Assembly: GCF_001705515.1 (NCBI RefSeq)
Contig: NZ_MDJS01000001.1
Location: forward strand, 62,001-126,000
Source: Mucilaginibacter sp. PPCGB 2223
GTDB taxonomy: Bacteria; Bacteroidota; Bacteroidia; Sphingobacteriales; Sphingobacteriaceae
Direction: 5' to 3'
Length of the DNA stretch: 64,000 nucleotides
Shown here: positions 28,688-38,733 of the stretch, piece by piece
Layout of the letters: the number at the start of each line of letters is the position of its first letter
Position numbering within the stretch: the first letter of the stretch is position 1
Notes under the pieces: generated by a model
The model's database searches: none
Told to the model about the DNA's origin: nothing
The model's input: only the letters and a program-made list of their open reading frames with translations
Program-made: the position numbers and the translations under genes

Positions 28688-31600
28688 ATGATATCAGAAG
28701 TTTTTATAAAGAGGCCCGTAACAGCCATCGTTATCTCGCTGGTGATCGTTATTGTCGGTACATTGGCGATTACCACGCTCCCCATAGGTCAGTACCCCGA
28801 AATTACGCCACCTACCGTGCAAATTACGGGTAATTACACCGGCGCAGATGCCCAAACGGTTGAGCAAACCGTAGCGACGCCGATCGAGATACAGGTGAAC
28901 GGTACCCCTGGCATGACCTACCTTACCAGTAACAGCACCAGCAGCGGCGCCATGAGCATGACGGTGAATTTTGAGGTGGGGACCGATATCAATATCGCTA
29001 CGCTGGATGTACAGAACCGGGTGAGTATTGCCACGCCAACACTACCGCAGGAGGTGCAGCGCTTAGGTTTGACAGTAAAAAAACGTAACCCGAGTATCCT
29101 GATGCTGGTGGCCATGTATTCGCCGGCGGGCACGCACAGCGTGCCCTATATAGATAATTACACCAACGTATTTGTGAAGGATGCGCTTTTGCGTACAAAA
29201 GGCGTGGGCGACGTGGTAACACGCGCCGACGATTTTAGCCTGCGTGTTTGGCTTAAGCCGGATAAACTGTCGCAACTGGGTATTACTGCCGCCGAGGTTA
29301 CCCAGGCTATTACTGAGCAGAACGCCCAGATAGCCGCCGGTACGGTTGGCGCCCCGCCGCAAAAAAACTCGCAGGTATTTGAGTATTCGGTATTTGTGAA
29401 AGGCCGTTTGGTTGAACCAGCCGAGTTTGAAAAGATCATCGTGAAAACCAACCCCACAACGGGTGCCGTTACCTATTTAAAAGACGTGGCCCGTGTTGAG
29501 CTGGGTAAATTTAACTATGCCAATAACTCGTATGTGGATGGTAAACACGCCTCGTACCTGCTGGTTTACCAGGCGCCGGGCAGTAACGCCATCACTACTG
29601 CCGAAAATGTGTACGCTACAATGGAAGAACTAAGCCATCAGTTCCCTAAAGATGTGGCCTATGTTGTTCCGTTCGAATCGGTAACGGTGGTAAAAGTTTC
29701 GGTGCACGAGGTTGTACAGACCCTGCTCATAGCGCTGGGGCTGGTAATTGTAGTGGTATTTTTGTTCCTGCAAAGCTGGCGGGCAACGTTGATCCCGGTG
29801 CTGGCTATACCGGTTTCTATTATCGGCACGTTTATTTTCTTCTTCCCGCTGGGCTTTACCATCAATACGTTAACGCTGTTTGGTTTCGTACTGGCTATCG
29901 GTATCGTGGTTGATGATGCCATTGTGGTGGTGGAAGCGGTACAGCATTATATTGATGAGAAAGGAATGGACCCGAAAGAAGCGACCATACATGCCATGCG
30001 CGATATTACCGCGCCCGTTATAGCCATCGCTTTGATCCTCGCTGCAGTGTTTGTGCCGGTTGGCTTTATACCGGGTATTGTTGGCCGTTTGTACCAGCAG
30101 TTTGCTATCACTATCGCTATATCGGTTATCATATCTGCTTTTGTGGCGCTGTCGCTAACACCGGCTTTGTGTACCCTGATCTTAAAGCCGATGAAGCTTG
30201 ATAAATCATCCAAAGGTTTAAACCATTTGTTCTATGTGTTTAACGGGTGGTTTGGCCGTGTTACCAACGGCTATCAAAAAGGTGTGGGCAGGGGTATCAA
30301 AAATTCGAAATTTGTGATGGTGATACTTGCCTGCATATTTGTTGCTGCGTTTATGCTGTTCAGGAGCAAGCCATCGGGCTTTATCCCAACCGAAGACGAT
30401 GGTCGTATCTATATCACTTTTGATATCCCGGAAGCATCATCAACCACACAAACTGTGGATGTTTTAAACAAAATGATGCATGTGCTGGACAGCGTTCCTG
30501 CCATAGGCCACTACGCTGCACTGGGTGGTTTGAACGTGGTATCCTTCGCATCAAAATCAAACAGCGCGACGATGTTCTGCCAGTTAAAACCATGGGATAA
30601 ACGGACCAATAAAAAGGATCAGTTGTTTGCACTGGTGGCACAGTTGCAGGCCAAGCTGTCGGGTATGTTTAAAGAAGCAAATGTAGTGGTAATTCCGCCG
30701 CCGGCCATACCTGGTTTAGGTAGCACCGCGGGTTTTGCCTTTAACCTGGAGCAGCGCGAGACGGGCGCTGATATCAAAACCTTCTCGAACGTGGTGCAGA
30801 ATTTTGTAGGTGAGATTAATAAACGGCCCGAAATTGCCAAAGCGTTTACTTTCTTTACCGCGCGTACGCCGGGCTATAACCTGGAGATCGATCGTGAGAA
30901 ATGTAAAAAATTAGGCGTCAGCATATCTGATGTGGGCAATGCCCTGCAAACGTATTTAGGCAGCTTATATGTGAACGATTTTACCATTTATGGCCGTAAC
31001 TTCCACGTGGTGGAGCAGGCCGATACCGGTTATCGCAATAAAATTGAAAACCTGAACCAGTTTTTTGTACGCAACAAAAGCGGGGTAATGATACCGGTGA
31101 GTTCGTTAACGAGTTATAAAGTAACCGAGAGCGCTCCGCTGATATCGCACTTTAACCTGTTCCGCTCTACCGAAATTGATGGTAACCCCAAAGCCGGCTA
31201 TAGCAGCGGCGACGCCTTAAACGCGCTGAAAGATGTAGCTGCAAAGAGCCTGCCGCAGGGTTATGGCTACGAGTTTTCGGGCTTGAGCCGTGAGGAGATC
31301 TTATCCGGATCGAAGACGGTGTATATCTTCGCCCTGTCTATCATGTTCGTGTTCCTCTTCCTGGCGGCCTTGTACGAGAGCTGGTCGGTGCCGTTCTCGG
31401 TACTTTTGGCCGTACCGCTGGGTGCTTTTGGCGCGATATTGACGCTCACCCTGGTGCCGAGCATTACCAATAACGTTTACGCGCAGATCGGTTTGATCAC
31501 CCTGATCGGTTTGGCGGCCAAGAATGCCATCCTGATCGTGGAGTTTGCCAAGGAACGTGTTGACAGGGGGATGGAAGTAGTGGAAGCGACCCTGGTTGCC

Positions 31601-31867
31601 GTTCACCTGAGGTTAAGGCCGATCATCATGACGTCGATGGCGTTTATCTTAGGCGTATTGCCGCTGGTATTTGCTTCGGGCGCCGGTGCCGAAGCGCGTA
31701 AAACCATCGGCTTTACCGTGTTGGGCGGTATGCTTTCGGCAACCTTGCTGGCTATCTTTATTGTGCCGGTGCTGTTTGTACTGATCACAAAGTTTGCTTA
31801 CGGTAAAAAGAAACTGGCCGAATTGCAGGCTAATTACAAACCCGATCCGAACGAAGATCAGGTATAA
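28688..31867 (+). CDS. RND multidrug efflux permease (AcrB/HAE1 type)
   Basis: A 1059-residue HAE1-family permease with the standard 12-helix, two-porter-domain plan. Visible motifs are the N-terminal FIKRPVTAIVISLVIVIVG, ATPIEIQVNGTPGMTYL, the TM4 segment GIVVDDAIVVVEAVQ with the proton-relay Asp-Asp pair, and the second-half GLAAKNAILIVEFAKE. It uses the proton gradient to expel drugs or lipophilic compounds. Substrates cannot be read. It is the last gene of the three-gene operon and a terminator follows. Confidence 0.95.
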   Translation: MISEVFIKRPVTAIVISLVIVIVGTLAITTLPIGQYPEITPPTVQITGNYTGADAQTVEQTVATPIEIQVNGTPGMTYLTSNSTSSGAMSMTVNFEVGTDINIATLDVQNRVSIATPTLPQEVQRLGLTVKKRNPSILMLVAMYSPAGTHSVPYIDNYTNVFVKDALLRTKGVGDVVTRADDFSLRVWLKPDKLSQLGITAAEVTQAITEQNAQIAAGTVGAPPQKNSQVFEYSVFVKGRLVEPAEFEKIIVKTNPTTGAVTYLKDVARVELGKFNYANNSYVDGKHASYLLVYQAPGSNAITTAENVYATMEELSHQFPKDVAYVVPFESVTVVKVSVHEVVQTLLIALGLVIVVVFLFLQSWRATLIPVLAIPVSIIGTFIFFFPLGFTINTLTLFGFVLAIGIVVDDAIVVVEAVQHYIDEKGMDPKEATIHAMRDITAPVIAIALILAAVFVPVGFIPGIVGRLYQQFAITIAISVIISAFVALSLTPALCTLILKPMKLDKSSKGLNHLFYVFNGWFGRVTNGYQKGVGRGIKNSKFVMVILACIFVAAFMLFRSKPSGFIPTEDDGRIYITFDIPEASSTTQTVDVLNKMMHVLDSVPAIGHYAALGGLNVVSFASKSNSATMFCQLKPWDKRTNKKDQLFALVAQLQAKLSGMFKEANVVVIPPPAIPGLGSTAGFAFNLEQRETGADIKTFSNVVQNFVGEINKRPEIAKAFTFFTARTPGYNLEIDREKCKKLGVSISDVGNALQTYLGSLYVNDFTIYGRNFHVVEQADTGYRNKIENLNQFFVRNKSGVMIPVSSLTSYKVTESAPLISHFNLFRSTEIDGNPKAGYSSGDALNALKDVAAKSLPQGYGYEFSGLSREEILSGSKTVYIFALSIMFVFLFLAALYESWSVPFSVLLAVPLGAFGAILTLTLVPSITNNVYAQIGLITLIGLAAKNAILIVEFAKERVDRGMEVVEATLVAVHLRLRPIIMTSMAFILGVLPLVFASGAGAEARKTIGFTVLGGMLSATLLAIFIVPVLFVLITKFAYGKKKLAELQANYKPDPNEDQV

Positions 31868-31889
31868 ACTGTTATCATTACAATTATTG

Positions 31890-31918
31890 AAGGAGCTTAA
31901 ATTATAAGCTCCTTTTTT
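31890..31918 (+). terminator. Rho-independent terminator after the RND operon
   Basis: AAGGAGCTTA pairs with TAAGCTCCTT over a five-base loop and is followed by a T-run, 22 bp after the permease stop. Confidence 0.9.
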
Positions 31919-31948
31919 GGTTAACTTGCATCACCAATTACCAGTGCC

Positions 31949-32938
31949 ATGAAATATCTGAAAACAGCGAACCTATTTCTGCTCATTTGTTTGATGAACC
32001 TGTCCGCGGAAGCGCAAACCAAACACGAAAAAATTCTGGGCGCCGATATCTCCTGGTTACCGCAGTTTGAAGCGCAGGGTAAAAAGTTTTATGGCGACGA
32101 CAGCGTAGCTACGGATGTGGTAGCGATATTGAAAGCGCATGGTTTTAACTATATCCGTTTACGTATATTCAATAACCCGCGTGCCGATAGCGGCTACTCG
32201 AAAAAAGGATATTGCGACCTGGCGGAGACCATGAAAATGGCCAAACGTATTAAAGCTGCCGGCATGGGTTTTTTGCTCGATTTTCATTACAGCGATAACT
32301 GGGCCGACCCCGGCAAGCAGCATATGCCATCGGCGTGGAAGAATGCGGGTTACCCAGATTTGCAGGACAGCGTGCGCAATTTTACAAAAAAGGTTTTGGC
32401 AGCGTTAAAGAACCAGGGCACATTGCCGGATATGGTGCAAGTGGGTAACGAGATCAACCACGGCATAATGTGGCCCATGGCCAATATCATGCACCTGGAT
32501 ACGCTGGCAGGCTTGCTTAAGGCAGGTATTGCGGGGGTAAAAGCGGTTGATAGGAAAGCCAAAATTATGCTGCATATTGCCTGCGGTGGGCAGAATCAGG
32601 AGTCGCGCTGGTTTTTGGATAACATGATAGCACGGAATGTGCAGTTCGACATCATCGGCGAATCGTATTACCCCGAGTGGCACGGTACGACCGATGATCT
32701 GAAAAATAACTTAACCGACCTGGCGACGCGCTACAAACAGGATGTGATCGTGGTAGAATACACCAAAATGAAGAATGAAGTAAACGACATCGAGTTTAAC
32801 CTGCCCGGTAACAAGGGTAAAGGAACTTTTATCTGGGAACCGCTGAATTACCAGGAAGCGGTATTTGACAGGAGCGGCCACCAAAACGAATTTATGAAGA
32901 TATACCCGCAGATAGCCGCCAAATACCATATCCAATAA
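31949..32938 (+). CDS. GH53 endo-beta-1,4-galactanase
   Basis: A 329-residue secreted enzyme (signal peptide ending SAEAQ at about 23). GH53 features include GADISWLPQFEAQG near the start, FNYIRLRIFNNP, FLLDFHYSDNWADPGKQ, the acid/base Glu in VGNEINHGIMWP and the nucleophile Glu in VIVVEYTK. The family cleaves beta-1,4-galactan side chains of pectic arabinogalactan type I. It is 7 bp from the GH2 gene, so galacto-oligomers released here would feed that enzyme. No SusC/SusD pair is in view. Confidence 0.9.
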   Translation: MKYLKTANLFLLICLMNLSAEAQTKHEKILGADISWLPQFEAQGKKFYGDDSVATDVVAILKAHGFNYIRLRIFNNPRADSGYSKKGYCDLAETMKMAKRIKAAGMGFLLDFHYSDNWADPGKQHMPSAWKNAGYPDLQDSVRNFTKKVLAALKNQGTLPDMVQVGNEINHGIMWPMANIMHLDTLAGLLKAGIAGVKAVDRKAKIMLHIACGGQNQESRWFLDNMIARNVQFDIIGESYYPEWHGTTDDLKNNLTDLATRYKQDVIVVEYTKMKNEVNDIEFNLPGNKGKGTFIWEPLNYQEAVFDRSGHQNEFMKIYPQIAAKYHIQ

Positions 32939-32945
32939 AACATCT

Positions 32946-35315
32946 ATGAAGAAAATATTATGCCTGGCATTTGTGCTCATGTCAGTTTTTCAAGGCCGCT
33001 CACAAACGCTTTTTAATACCGGCTGGGAATTTGTTAAAGATATCGACACCGCAACATCCAAAAAGATACTGCTCTCAAAGGCAGATAAAACCCTTGATTG
33101 GGAAAAAATCACTTTACCTCACACGCCGCATATTGAACCGGTGATCAAGATAAAAGAGCAATGGCAGGGTACCTGCTACTACCGCAAATACTTTACCATG
33201 CCCGCTGCCAATAAAGGCAAATATATTGCTGTACAATTTGATGCCGCCATGAACGATGCCGATGTTTACCTCAACGGTAAGCATGTGTACAAGCATGTGG
33301 GCGGTTACCTGCCCTTTACCATCGATGTATCGCACAAGATAAAATTCGGTGCCCAAAATTGCCTGCTGGTGAAACTGGTGAATGAGGATAATCCGCACAT
33401 CCCACCCGGGAAACCTGTAAAAGATCTCGATTTTAATTTTTACGGTGGCATTTATCGCAGTGCCTGGTTGATTGTAAAAGACCCGGTGCATATCAGCAAT
33501 GCTGTTGCTGCCAACCACGAAGCCGGAGGCGGCGTGATGGTACATTACGAAGACGTGACTGCGGCTTCGGCGAAGGTAGTGGTGAAGACGGAGGTTGAAA
33601 ATGCAGCAAAAGCGGCGGCGCCTGTACAAGTGCTGGTATCATTTATGGGTAAGGACGGAAAGAAAGTCGCCGAAAACAGGTCCATCATACAAAAAGTGAG
33701 CGGCACGGCAATTTTTGAACAAAGCTTAACGATCAAATCGCCCAAATTATGGTCGCCGATGCACCCCAACCTTTACAGCCTGGTGGTGCAGGTTATTAAA
33801 AATAACAAAGTAGCAGACCAGCTCGGGCAACTTGTGGGTATCAAAACATTTCGTTTTACAGCCGACGCATTTTACCTTAATGGCGAAAAACTGAACATTG
33901 TTGGCACCAATCGTCACCAGGAATACCCGTACGTTGGTTATGCTTTGAGCGACAACGCGCAATATAATGATGCCTGGAAGATCAAGGAAGCGGGGATGAA
34001 TTTTGTGCGCTGCTCGCATTATCCGCCATCGCCGGTATTCTTAAACGCGTGCGATCAGCTGGGTATTTTGGTGATGGATGCCATACCGGGCTGGCAGTTT
34101 TTTGGCGATGAGATTTTTCAAAAGAACAGTTATCAGAACATCCGGGATATGATACACCGCGACCGTAACCACGCATCGATCGTACTGTGGGAGGCATCGC
34201 TGAATGAATCGGGAATGAGTAAGGCTTATATGACCGAGGCCAACCGCATTGTGCATGCCGAGCTGCCGTTCAAGGATGTATATTCGATTGGTTGGATAGA
34301 TTATGCTTATGATGTGTTTAGCCCGGCACGGCAGCACGCCAAAGCGCCAAATTACTGGAAGAAGTACAGCAAGGGCAAGCCTGTTTTGCTCGCCGAGTAT
34401 GGCGACTGGGAATATTATGCCCAGAATGCGGGCTTTAACCAGAAAGCCTACGAAGGCCTGAAGAGCGAGGAACGCAACTCGCGGCAATTGCGTACCGACG
34501 GCGAGGCGAGGATGCTGCAGCAGGCCTATAACTTCCAGGAAGCACATAACGACGATCTGAAAGGGCCGAACTTTGGTGACGTCAACTGGCTGATGTTTGA
34601 TTATAAACGTGGTTATGCCAGCGATATCGAATCGTCGGGTATTATGGATATTTACCGGCTGCCCAAATTTGCGTTTTACTTTTACCAGAGCCAGTACGGG
34701 CCAAAGCCGGATGATAAAGGCTTTGGCAAACCGATGGTGTTTATTGCTAACTACTGGAACGACCCCGCTACCAAAACTGTAAAGGTGTACAGCAACTGCG
34801 ACGAGGTGGAACTGTTATTGAACGGTAAGCCAATTGCCAGGCAGAAGCCGGATAAGGACCCATACAGCAACAATCTGCCACACCCGCCGTTTACGTTTGC
34901 GATCAGCAAATTCGAAATCGGGAAATTGGAAGCTGTAGGGTATCTTAACCATGTTAAAGTTGCAGATGCAATACGGCAAACGCCGGGCAGGCCGAACAAT
35001 TTAATGTTAGACTGGGATGTTTGGGCGTACGACAGCCCGATGGATGAGATACAATTGGTTTACGCCAAAATTGTTGATGCTGCCGGGACACTGGTGCCGG
35101 ATGCTGCGATCGATGTCAGGTTCAAGGTTACCGGTAATTGCGAAATAATAGGTGATGAAGTAGTTAAAAGCGAAGCAGGTATTGCCCCCGTGCTGATAAA
35201 AATTCACCCCGGTGCCGGAAAGATCAAGGTATCGGCCGCCTTACCCGGCGATGCAGAGAACATTGCACCTTATATTGAAGCAACAATTAATACATCATCC
35301 GTTAAGCCTGGATAG
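32946..35315 (+). CDS. GH2-family beta-galactosidase
   Basis: A 789-residue secreted or periplasmic enzyme (signal peptide about 1-20). Domain order is a jelly-roll sugar-binding domain (about 25-190), an immunoglobulin-like domain (about 195-290), a TIM barrel (about 295-600) and C-terminal beta domains. The acid/base Glu sits in DRNHASIVLWEASLNESG and the nucleophile Glu in VLLAEYGDWE. RCSHYPPSP is the typical barrel motif. Beta-galactosidase is most likely given the GH53 partner, although GH2 also includes beta-mannosidases and glucuronidases. Confidence 0.87.
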   Translation: MKKILCLAFVLMSVFQGRSQTLFNTGWEFVKDIDTATSKKILLSKADKTLDWEKITLPHTPHIEPVIKIKEQWQGTCYYRKYFTMPAANKGKYIAVQFDAAMNDADVYLNGKHVYKHVGGYLPFTIDVSHKIKFGAQNCLLVKLVNEDNPHIPPGKPVKDLDFNFYGGIYRSAWLIVKDPVHISNAVAANHEAGGGVMVHYEDVTAASAKVVVKTEVENAAKAAAPVQVLVSFMGKDGKKVAENRSIIQKVSGTAIFEQSLTIKSPKLWSPMHPNLYSLVVQVIKNNKVADQLGQLVGIKTFRFTADAFYLNGEKLNIVGTNRHQEYPYVGYALSDNAQYNDAWKIKEAGMNFVRCSHYPPSPVFLNACDQLGILVMDAIPGWQFFGDEIFQKNSYQNIRDMIHRDRNHASIVLWEASLNESGMSKAYMTEANRIVHAELPFKDVYSIGWIDYAYDVFSPARQHAKAPNYWKKYSKGKPVLLAEYGDWEYYAQNAGFNQKAYEGLKSEERNSRQLRTDGEARMLQQAYNFQEAHNDDLKGPNFGDVNWLMFDYKRGYASDIESSGIMDIYRLPKFAFYFYQSQYGPKPDDKGFGKPMVFIANYWNDPATKTVKVYSNCDEVELLLNGKPIARQKPDKDPYSNNLPHPPFTFAISKFEIGKLEAVGYLNHVKVADAIRQTPGRPNNLMLDWDVWAYDSPMDEIQLVYAKIVDAAGTLVPDAAIDVRFKVTGNCEIIGDEVVKSEAGIAPVLIKIHPGAGKIKVSAALPGDAENIAPYIEATINTSSVKPG

Positions 35316-35367
35316 ATTTGATGTTTTTGCGGGTTTTTACGCTCGTTTTAAATAAGCGTGAAACAAA

Positions 35368-35742
35368 CTACTGAAACATCGCGGCACTGGCTGGTGTCAC
35401 CTTGCCTATCCGGTGATCTTTGTGTGCAACCAGTTCACAAAGCTGTATCGCAGCGCTTTCAAAATCATCGTGCTTATCGCTAAGCAGCAGCCAGGCAGTA
35501 TCAAAACCTTCGTCGAGCACAAAACCGGTTATTGCCGGGATACCTGCTTTCAGGCTATCATGATGTTCGCGTTGGGTTGATATCCAGATACCGTTATGCT
35601 GCGGGTTTTTACGCGTTTCTCTGAAGATGAAGACGATCTTTTTGTCGAAATAAATATAAAACATACCGATGGCCGGTTTAACGATGATATCTGCTGGCAG
35701 ATAATCGAGCAAAAAATCAAAGGGTATGGGTTTTTTAGGCAT
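35368..35742 (-). CDS. Small conserved cytosolic protein of unknown function
   Basis: A 124-residue protein without signal peptide or membrane segment. It has a MmcQ/YjbR- or TfoX-like look: KPAIGMFYIYFDKKIVFIFR, then GIWISTQREHHDSLKAGIPA and a C-terminal helix ending QLCELVAHKDHRIGK. I recognise the general type from Bacteroidota but know no function. It is alone on the minus strand, convergent with the GH2 gene. Confidence 0.6.
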   Translation of the reverse strand: MPKKPIPFDFLLDYLPADIIVKPAIGMFYIYFDKKIVFIFRETRKNPQHNGIWISTQREHHDSLKAGIPAITGFVLDEGFDTAWLLLSDKHDDFESAAIQLCELVAHKDHRIGKVTPASAAMFQ

Positions 35743-36195
35743 CGGGCTAAATTAGTAAATAACCTGCGTGTTGCTGCACCCTAAGGAGTTGAAGCAGGAG
35801 ATATTTCTTGTAAAAACCTATCAGAAATGCCTTAAAATGTGTATCTTTATAAGTTAGCAGATAACGCCGGGTTGTTTTGTTCATTGAAACGGGCGTCGGA
35901 TAGAGGCCCATGGGTACACCCATGAATACCCATCGTATACCCATGTGTTTGATGGGTATAAAAAATGAGAAATGTGCTTATTTAGCTCAGAAGTGAATAA
36001 ATTGAGGAAAAACATATAAAAGCACCCATAAATACCCATGTGTTTTGGTAGTAGTTAGTATCAAGTAGCAAGACAAAAAGAGAAATACTTGATACTTCAT
36101 CAAACATCACCCGGTTTTAAAACCATCGGCAATGATAGTTCAGGATGGTAAAACGCCGGGATAGTTTTATCATTGTTTTATAAACCTTTATACCA
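35743..36195. repeat. Gene-free spacer with TACCCAT iterations and inverted repeats
   Basis: A 453-bp spacer before the GH35 gene. The words ACCCAT or TACCCAT occur at least six times between 35907 and 36045. One pair forms the hairpin ATACCCAT/ATGGGTAT (35937-35959), and a 14-base word ATACCCATGTGTTT is repeated at 35937 and about 36032. A separate perfect 11-bp inverted repeat, AGTATCAAGTA/TACTTGATACT, lies at 36057-36096. A minus-strand reading frame across the region simply translates these repeats. Confidence 0.6.
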
Positions 36196-38694
36196 ATGCC
36201 ATTAATATTTAAAGCTGCCCTGGCAGGAGCGTGTGTTTTTGTGCTAACCATTGCCACTTATGCCCAAACCGAAGAACATACCGTTGTTTTGGGTAAGGAT
36301 ATAACTTACATCGAAGGGCAGCATTTTCAGCAGGGAAGTAATAAAAACCCGCAGGGCGTTATGCTCGATCTGAATAACTATTACCTGCGCCTGGGTGGCA
36401 AGCCTGTGTTGCCGGTGATGGGCGAGATACACTATTCGCGCTACCCGCGGGCAGAATGGGAAGAAGCTATACTCCAAATGAAAGCGGCAGGTATCAACGT
36501 GATCGCTTTTTATGATTTCTGGATACACCATGAGCAGGAGGAAGGCAAGTTTAGGTTTGATGACAACCTTGACGTGCGTTACTTTATCCAGTTATGCGCA
36601 AAACACGGCTTAAAAGCCGTGGCGCGGATAGGCCCCTGGGCGCACGGCGAAGCGCGCAACGGCGGTATGCCCGATTGGTTTGTGAAAAAGAAAATGAAAA
36701 GCGGCTTTGACCGGGCGACGAAAAACGGCAGCGTTGAACCCGAGGTTGCCGACTGGTACAAAGCCCTGGCCGAGCAGTTTAAAGGTTTATATTATAAAGA
36801 TGGCGGCCCGCTGATCGGCATACAGGTCGACAATGAAATGCGCAGCAACGGGCCAAACAGCGATGGTTATAAATACCTGGCTGCGCTCAAAAAAATGGCT
36901 GTTGCCGATGGGATGGACGTGCCGCTTTATGTGGTTACCGGTTGGCCCGGCCCGCAGGTGCCCGAGGACGATGTAATGCCATTATGGGGTGGCTACCCCG
37001 ATGCGCCATGGACGCAGAACACCAAAGACCTGCCGCCGAACAATATTTACCTGTTTACGCCCGACAGGAAGGATAAGAATATCGGTAACGATGTGCTGAC
37101 CTATCAGCCCGGCGCAGCTCAGACACCGGTTTACCGTCATCCGTTTTTAACGGTAGAACTGGGGGGCGGTATGCAGGTCACTTATCACCGCAGGCCGACT
37201 TTACAGGCCGGAGATCTGCTTGCGTTGGATTATACCCGGTTGGGCGTCGGCGCCAATATGCTGGGTTATTATGTTTTCCACGGCACGCAGCACCCGCTAA
37301 GCTGGAACAAAGAGTACCCTACGCAGGAATCGAAATCGACGATCTATCCTTACCCGAACGATTACCCGATGATCAGCTACGATTTTGAAGCGCCGATCAG
37401 CGAGTGGGGTTACATCCGCGATTATTACCACGATTTTAAACTGCTGCACGAGTTTATTGATGCCTATGGCAGTAACCTGGCGCCGATGGCGGCCCAGATC
37501 CCGGCTGATAATCCCCAAAAGGCAGACGACCTCAGAGCCTTGCGTTACTCGGTACGCAGCAGGAGCGGGGCGGGATATGTGTTTTTTAATAATTATGTTC
37601 GTCATTTTGATATGGCTGATCATAAAGGCGTAGTGTTCGATATCAAAACAGAAAAGGAAACTATCCGTATCCCCGAAAAGGGAGCACTGAACATCAATAA
37701 CAAGGTTTATGGCGTAATGCCGTTTAATTATGATATGGATGGCCTGCTGCTGAAATACGCTACCGCGCACCCAACCGTGATCCTGAATAACAACAAAACC
37801 AAAATTTACTGTTATTATGCGATGGACGGCATTGCACCGCAGTTTAAATTTGAGAACCGCAATATCAAAAACCTGAAAGTGTCTTCGGGTGAAATGATCA
37901 GGAGCGGCGGGGATGTACTTGTCGACGGAATGATTTCCGGTAAAAGCTCAGTTATCGACATCACCACCAAAAGCGGCGAAAACATCCAGGTACTGCTGCT
38001 CACCCGGCAACAGGCCCGCAACTCGTATGTGTTTAATATCAAAGGAGTACAAACCCTATTGCTCACATCAGATATGGCTTTTTACGATGATGTGAAAGAC
38101 GAACTCACCATCAGGTCGATAGACAAAGCTGCGTTCAGCTTCGATGCTTTGCCCGCTATCCGCATCAAAAACAAAGCTGTTACAGCGGTCGGCGTTGATG
38201 GTATGTTTAATAAATATTCGGTAACCCTGCCTGTTTGGAAACCGGTCGATATCGGCTTTAAGCAAATTTCAGCCGATACTGCCTTTGACCGGTATACCCA
38301 AAGTCTGGCCGGCAAAACTCCAACCGGTCCAACCTACGGCATCCGGTTTGATGCGAAGCTGCCTTATAAGGCTTATCAGATCAATATGCCTTCGGTTTTG
38401 CCTAAAACAGTGCACGATGTACAGGTAGCGTTTGATTACAAAGGCAACACGGCAGCACTGTACGCCGGTAACCTGATCGTGGCTGACGATTATTATACCG
38501 GCAATACTATGACGTACAGTTTAAAACGCCACGCCGACCTGTTGGGCAAACAAAAGTTTATCTTGCAGATAACGCCGCTGATGGAAAACCGGCAGATACA
38601 TTTTGAGCCGGGCACCGACCTGGAATTTGCAAAAAGCAGTTATGCCGGGTTAAATGGTATCCGCGTAAAACCACAGTACGAAGTGGTGTTTTAA
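36196..38694 (+). CDS. GH35-family beta-galactosidase with DUF5597-type C-terminus
   Basis: An 832-residue exported protein (signal peptide ending TYAQ at about 23). The barrel starts at about residue 60 with KPVLPVMGEIHYSRYPRAEW and includes NVIAFYDFWIHHE and RIGPWAHGEARNGGMPDW. The acid/base Glu is in GIQVDNEM and the nucleophile Glu in FLTVELGGGMQV. The long C-terminal beta region resembles the DUF5597-linked GH35 enzymes of Bacteroidota. It releases terminal beta-galactose, which fits the nearby GH53 and GH2 genes, though a 0.9-kb gap with one reverse gene separates them. Confidence 0.87.
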   Translation: MPLIFKAALAGACVFVLTIATYAQTEEHTVVLGKDITYIEGQHFQQGSNKNPQGVMLDLNNYYLRLGGKPVLPVMGEIHYSRYPRAEWEEAILQMKAAGINVIAFYDFWIHHEQEEGKFRFDDNLDVRYFIQLCAKHGLKAVARIGPWAHGEARNGGMPDWFVKKKMKSGFDRATKNGSVEPEVADWYKALAEQFKGLYYKDGGPLIGIQVDNEMRSNGPNSDGYKYLAALKKMAVADGMDVPLYVVTGWPGPQVPEDDVMPLWGGYPDAPWTQNTKDLPPNNIYLFTPDRKDKNIGNDVLTYQPGAAQTPVYRHPFLTVELGGGMQVTYHRRPTLQAGDLLALDYTRLGVGANMLGYYVFHGTQHPLSWNKEYPTQESKSTIYPYPNDYPMISYDFEAPISEWGYIRDYYHDFKLLHEFIDAYGSNLAPMAAQIPADNPQKADDLRALRYSVRSRSGAGYVFFNNYVRHFDMADHKGVVFDIKTEKETIRIPEKGALNINNKVYGVMPFNYDMDGLLLKYATAHPTVILNNNKTKIYCYYAMDGIAPQFKFENRNIKNLKVSSGEMIRSGGDVLVDGMISGKSSVIDITTKSGENIQVLLLTRQQARNSYVFNIKGVQTLLLTSDMAFYDDVKDELTIRSIDKAAFSFDALPAIRIKNKAVTAVGVDGMFNKYSVTLPVWKPVDIGFKQISADTAFDRYTQSLAGKTPTGPTYGIRFDAKLPYKAYQINMPSVLPKTVHDVQVAFDYKGNTAALYAGNLIVADDYYTGNTMTYSLKRHADLLGKQKFILQITPLMENRQIHFEPGTDLEFAKSSYAGLNGIRVKPQYEVVF

Positions 38695-38733
38695 AAAGAA
38701 TATCAGTACATTAGAAGAGCAAAAACCTAAGCC

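Noticed and set aside
35747..35944. 65-residue minus-strand frame upstream of the GH35 gene
   Set aside because: Its N-terminal residues (MGIRWVFMGVPMG) are a translation of the TACCCAT repeats and the rest resembles no protein.
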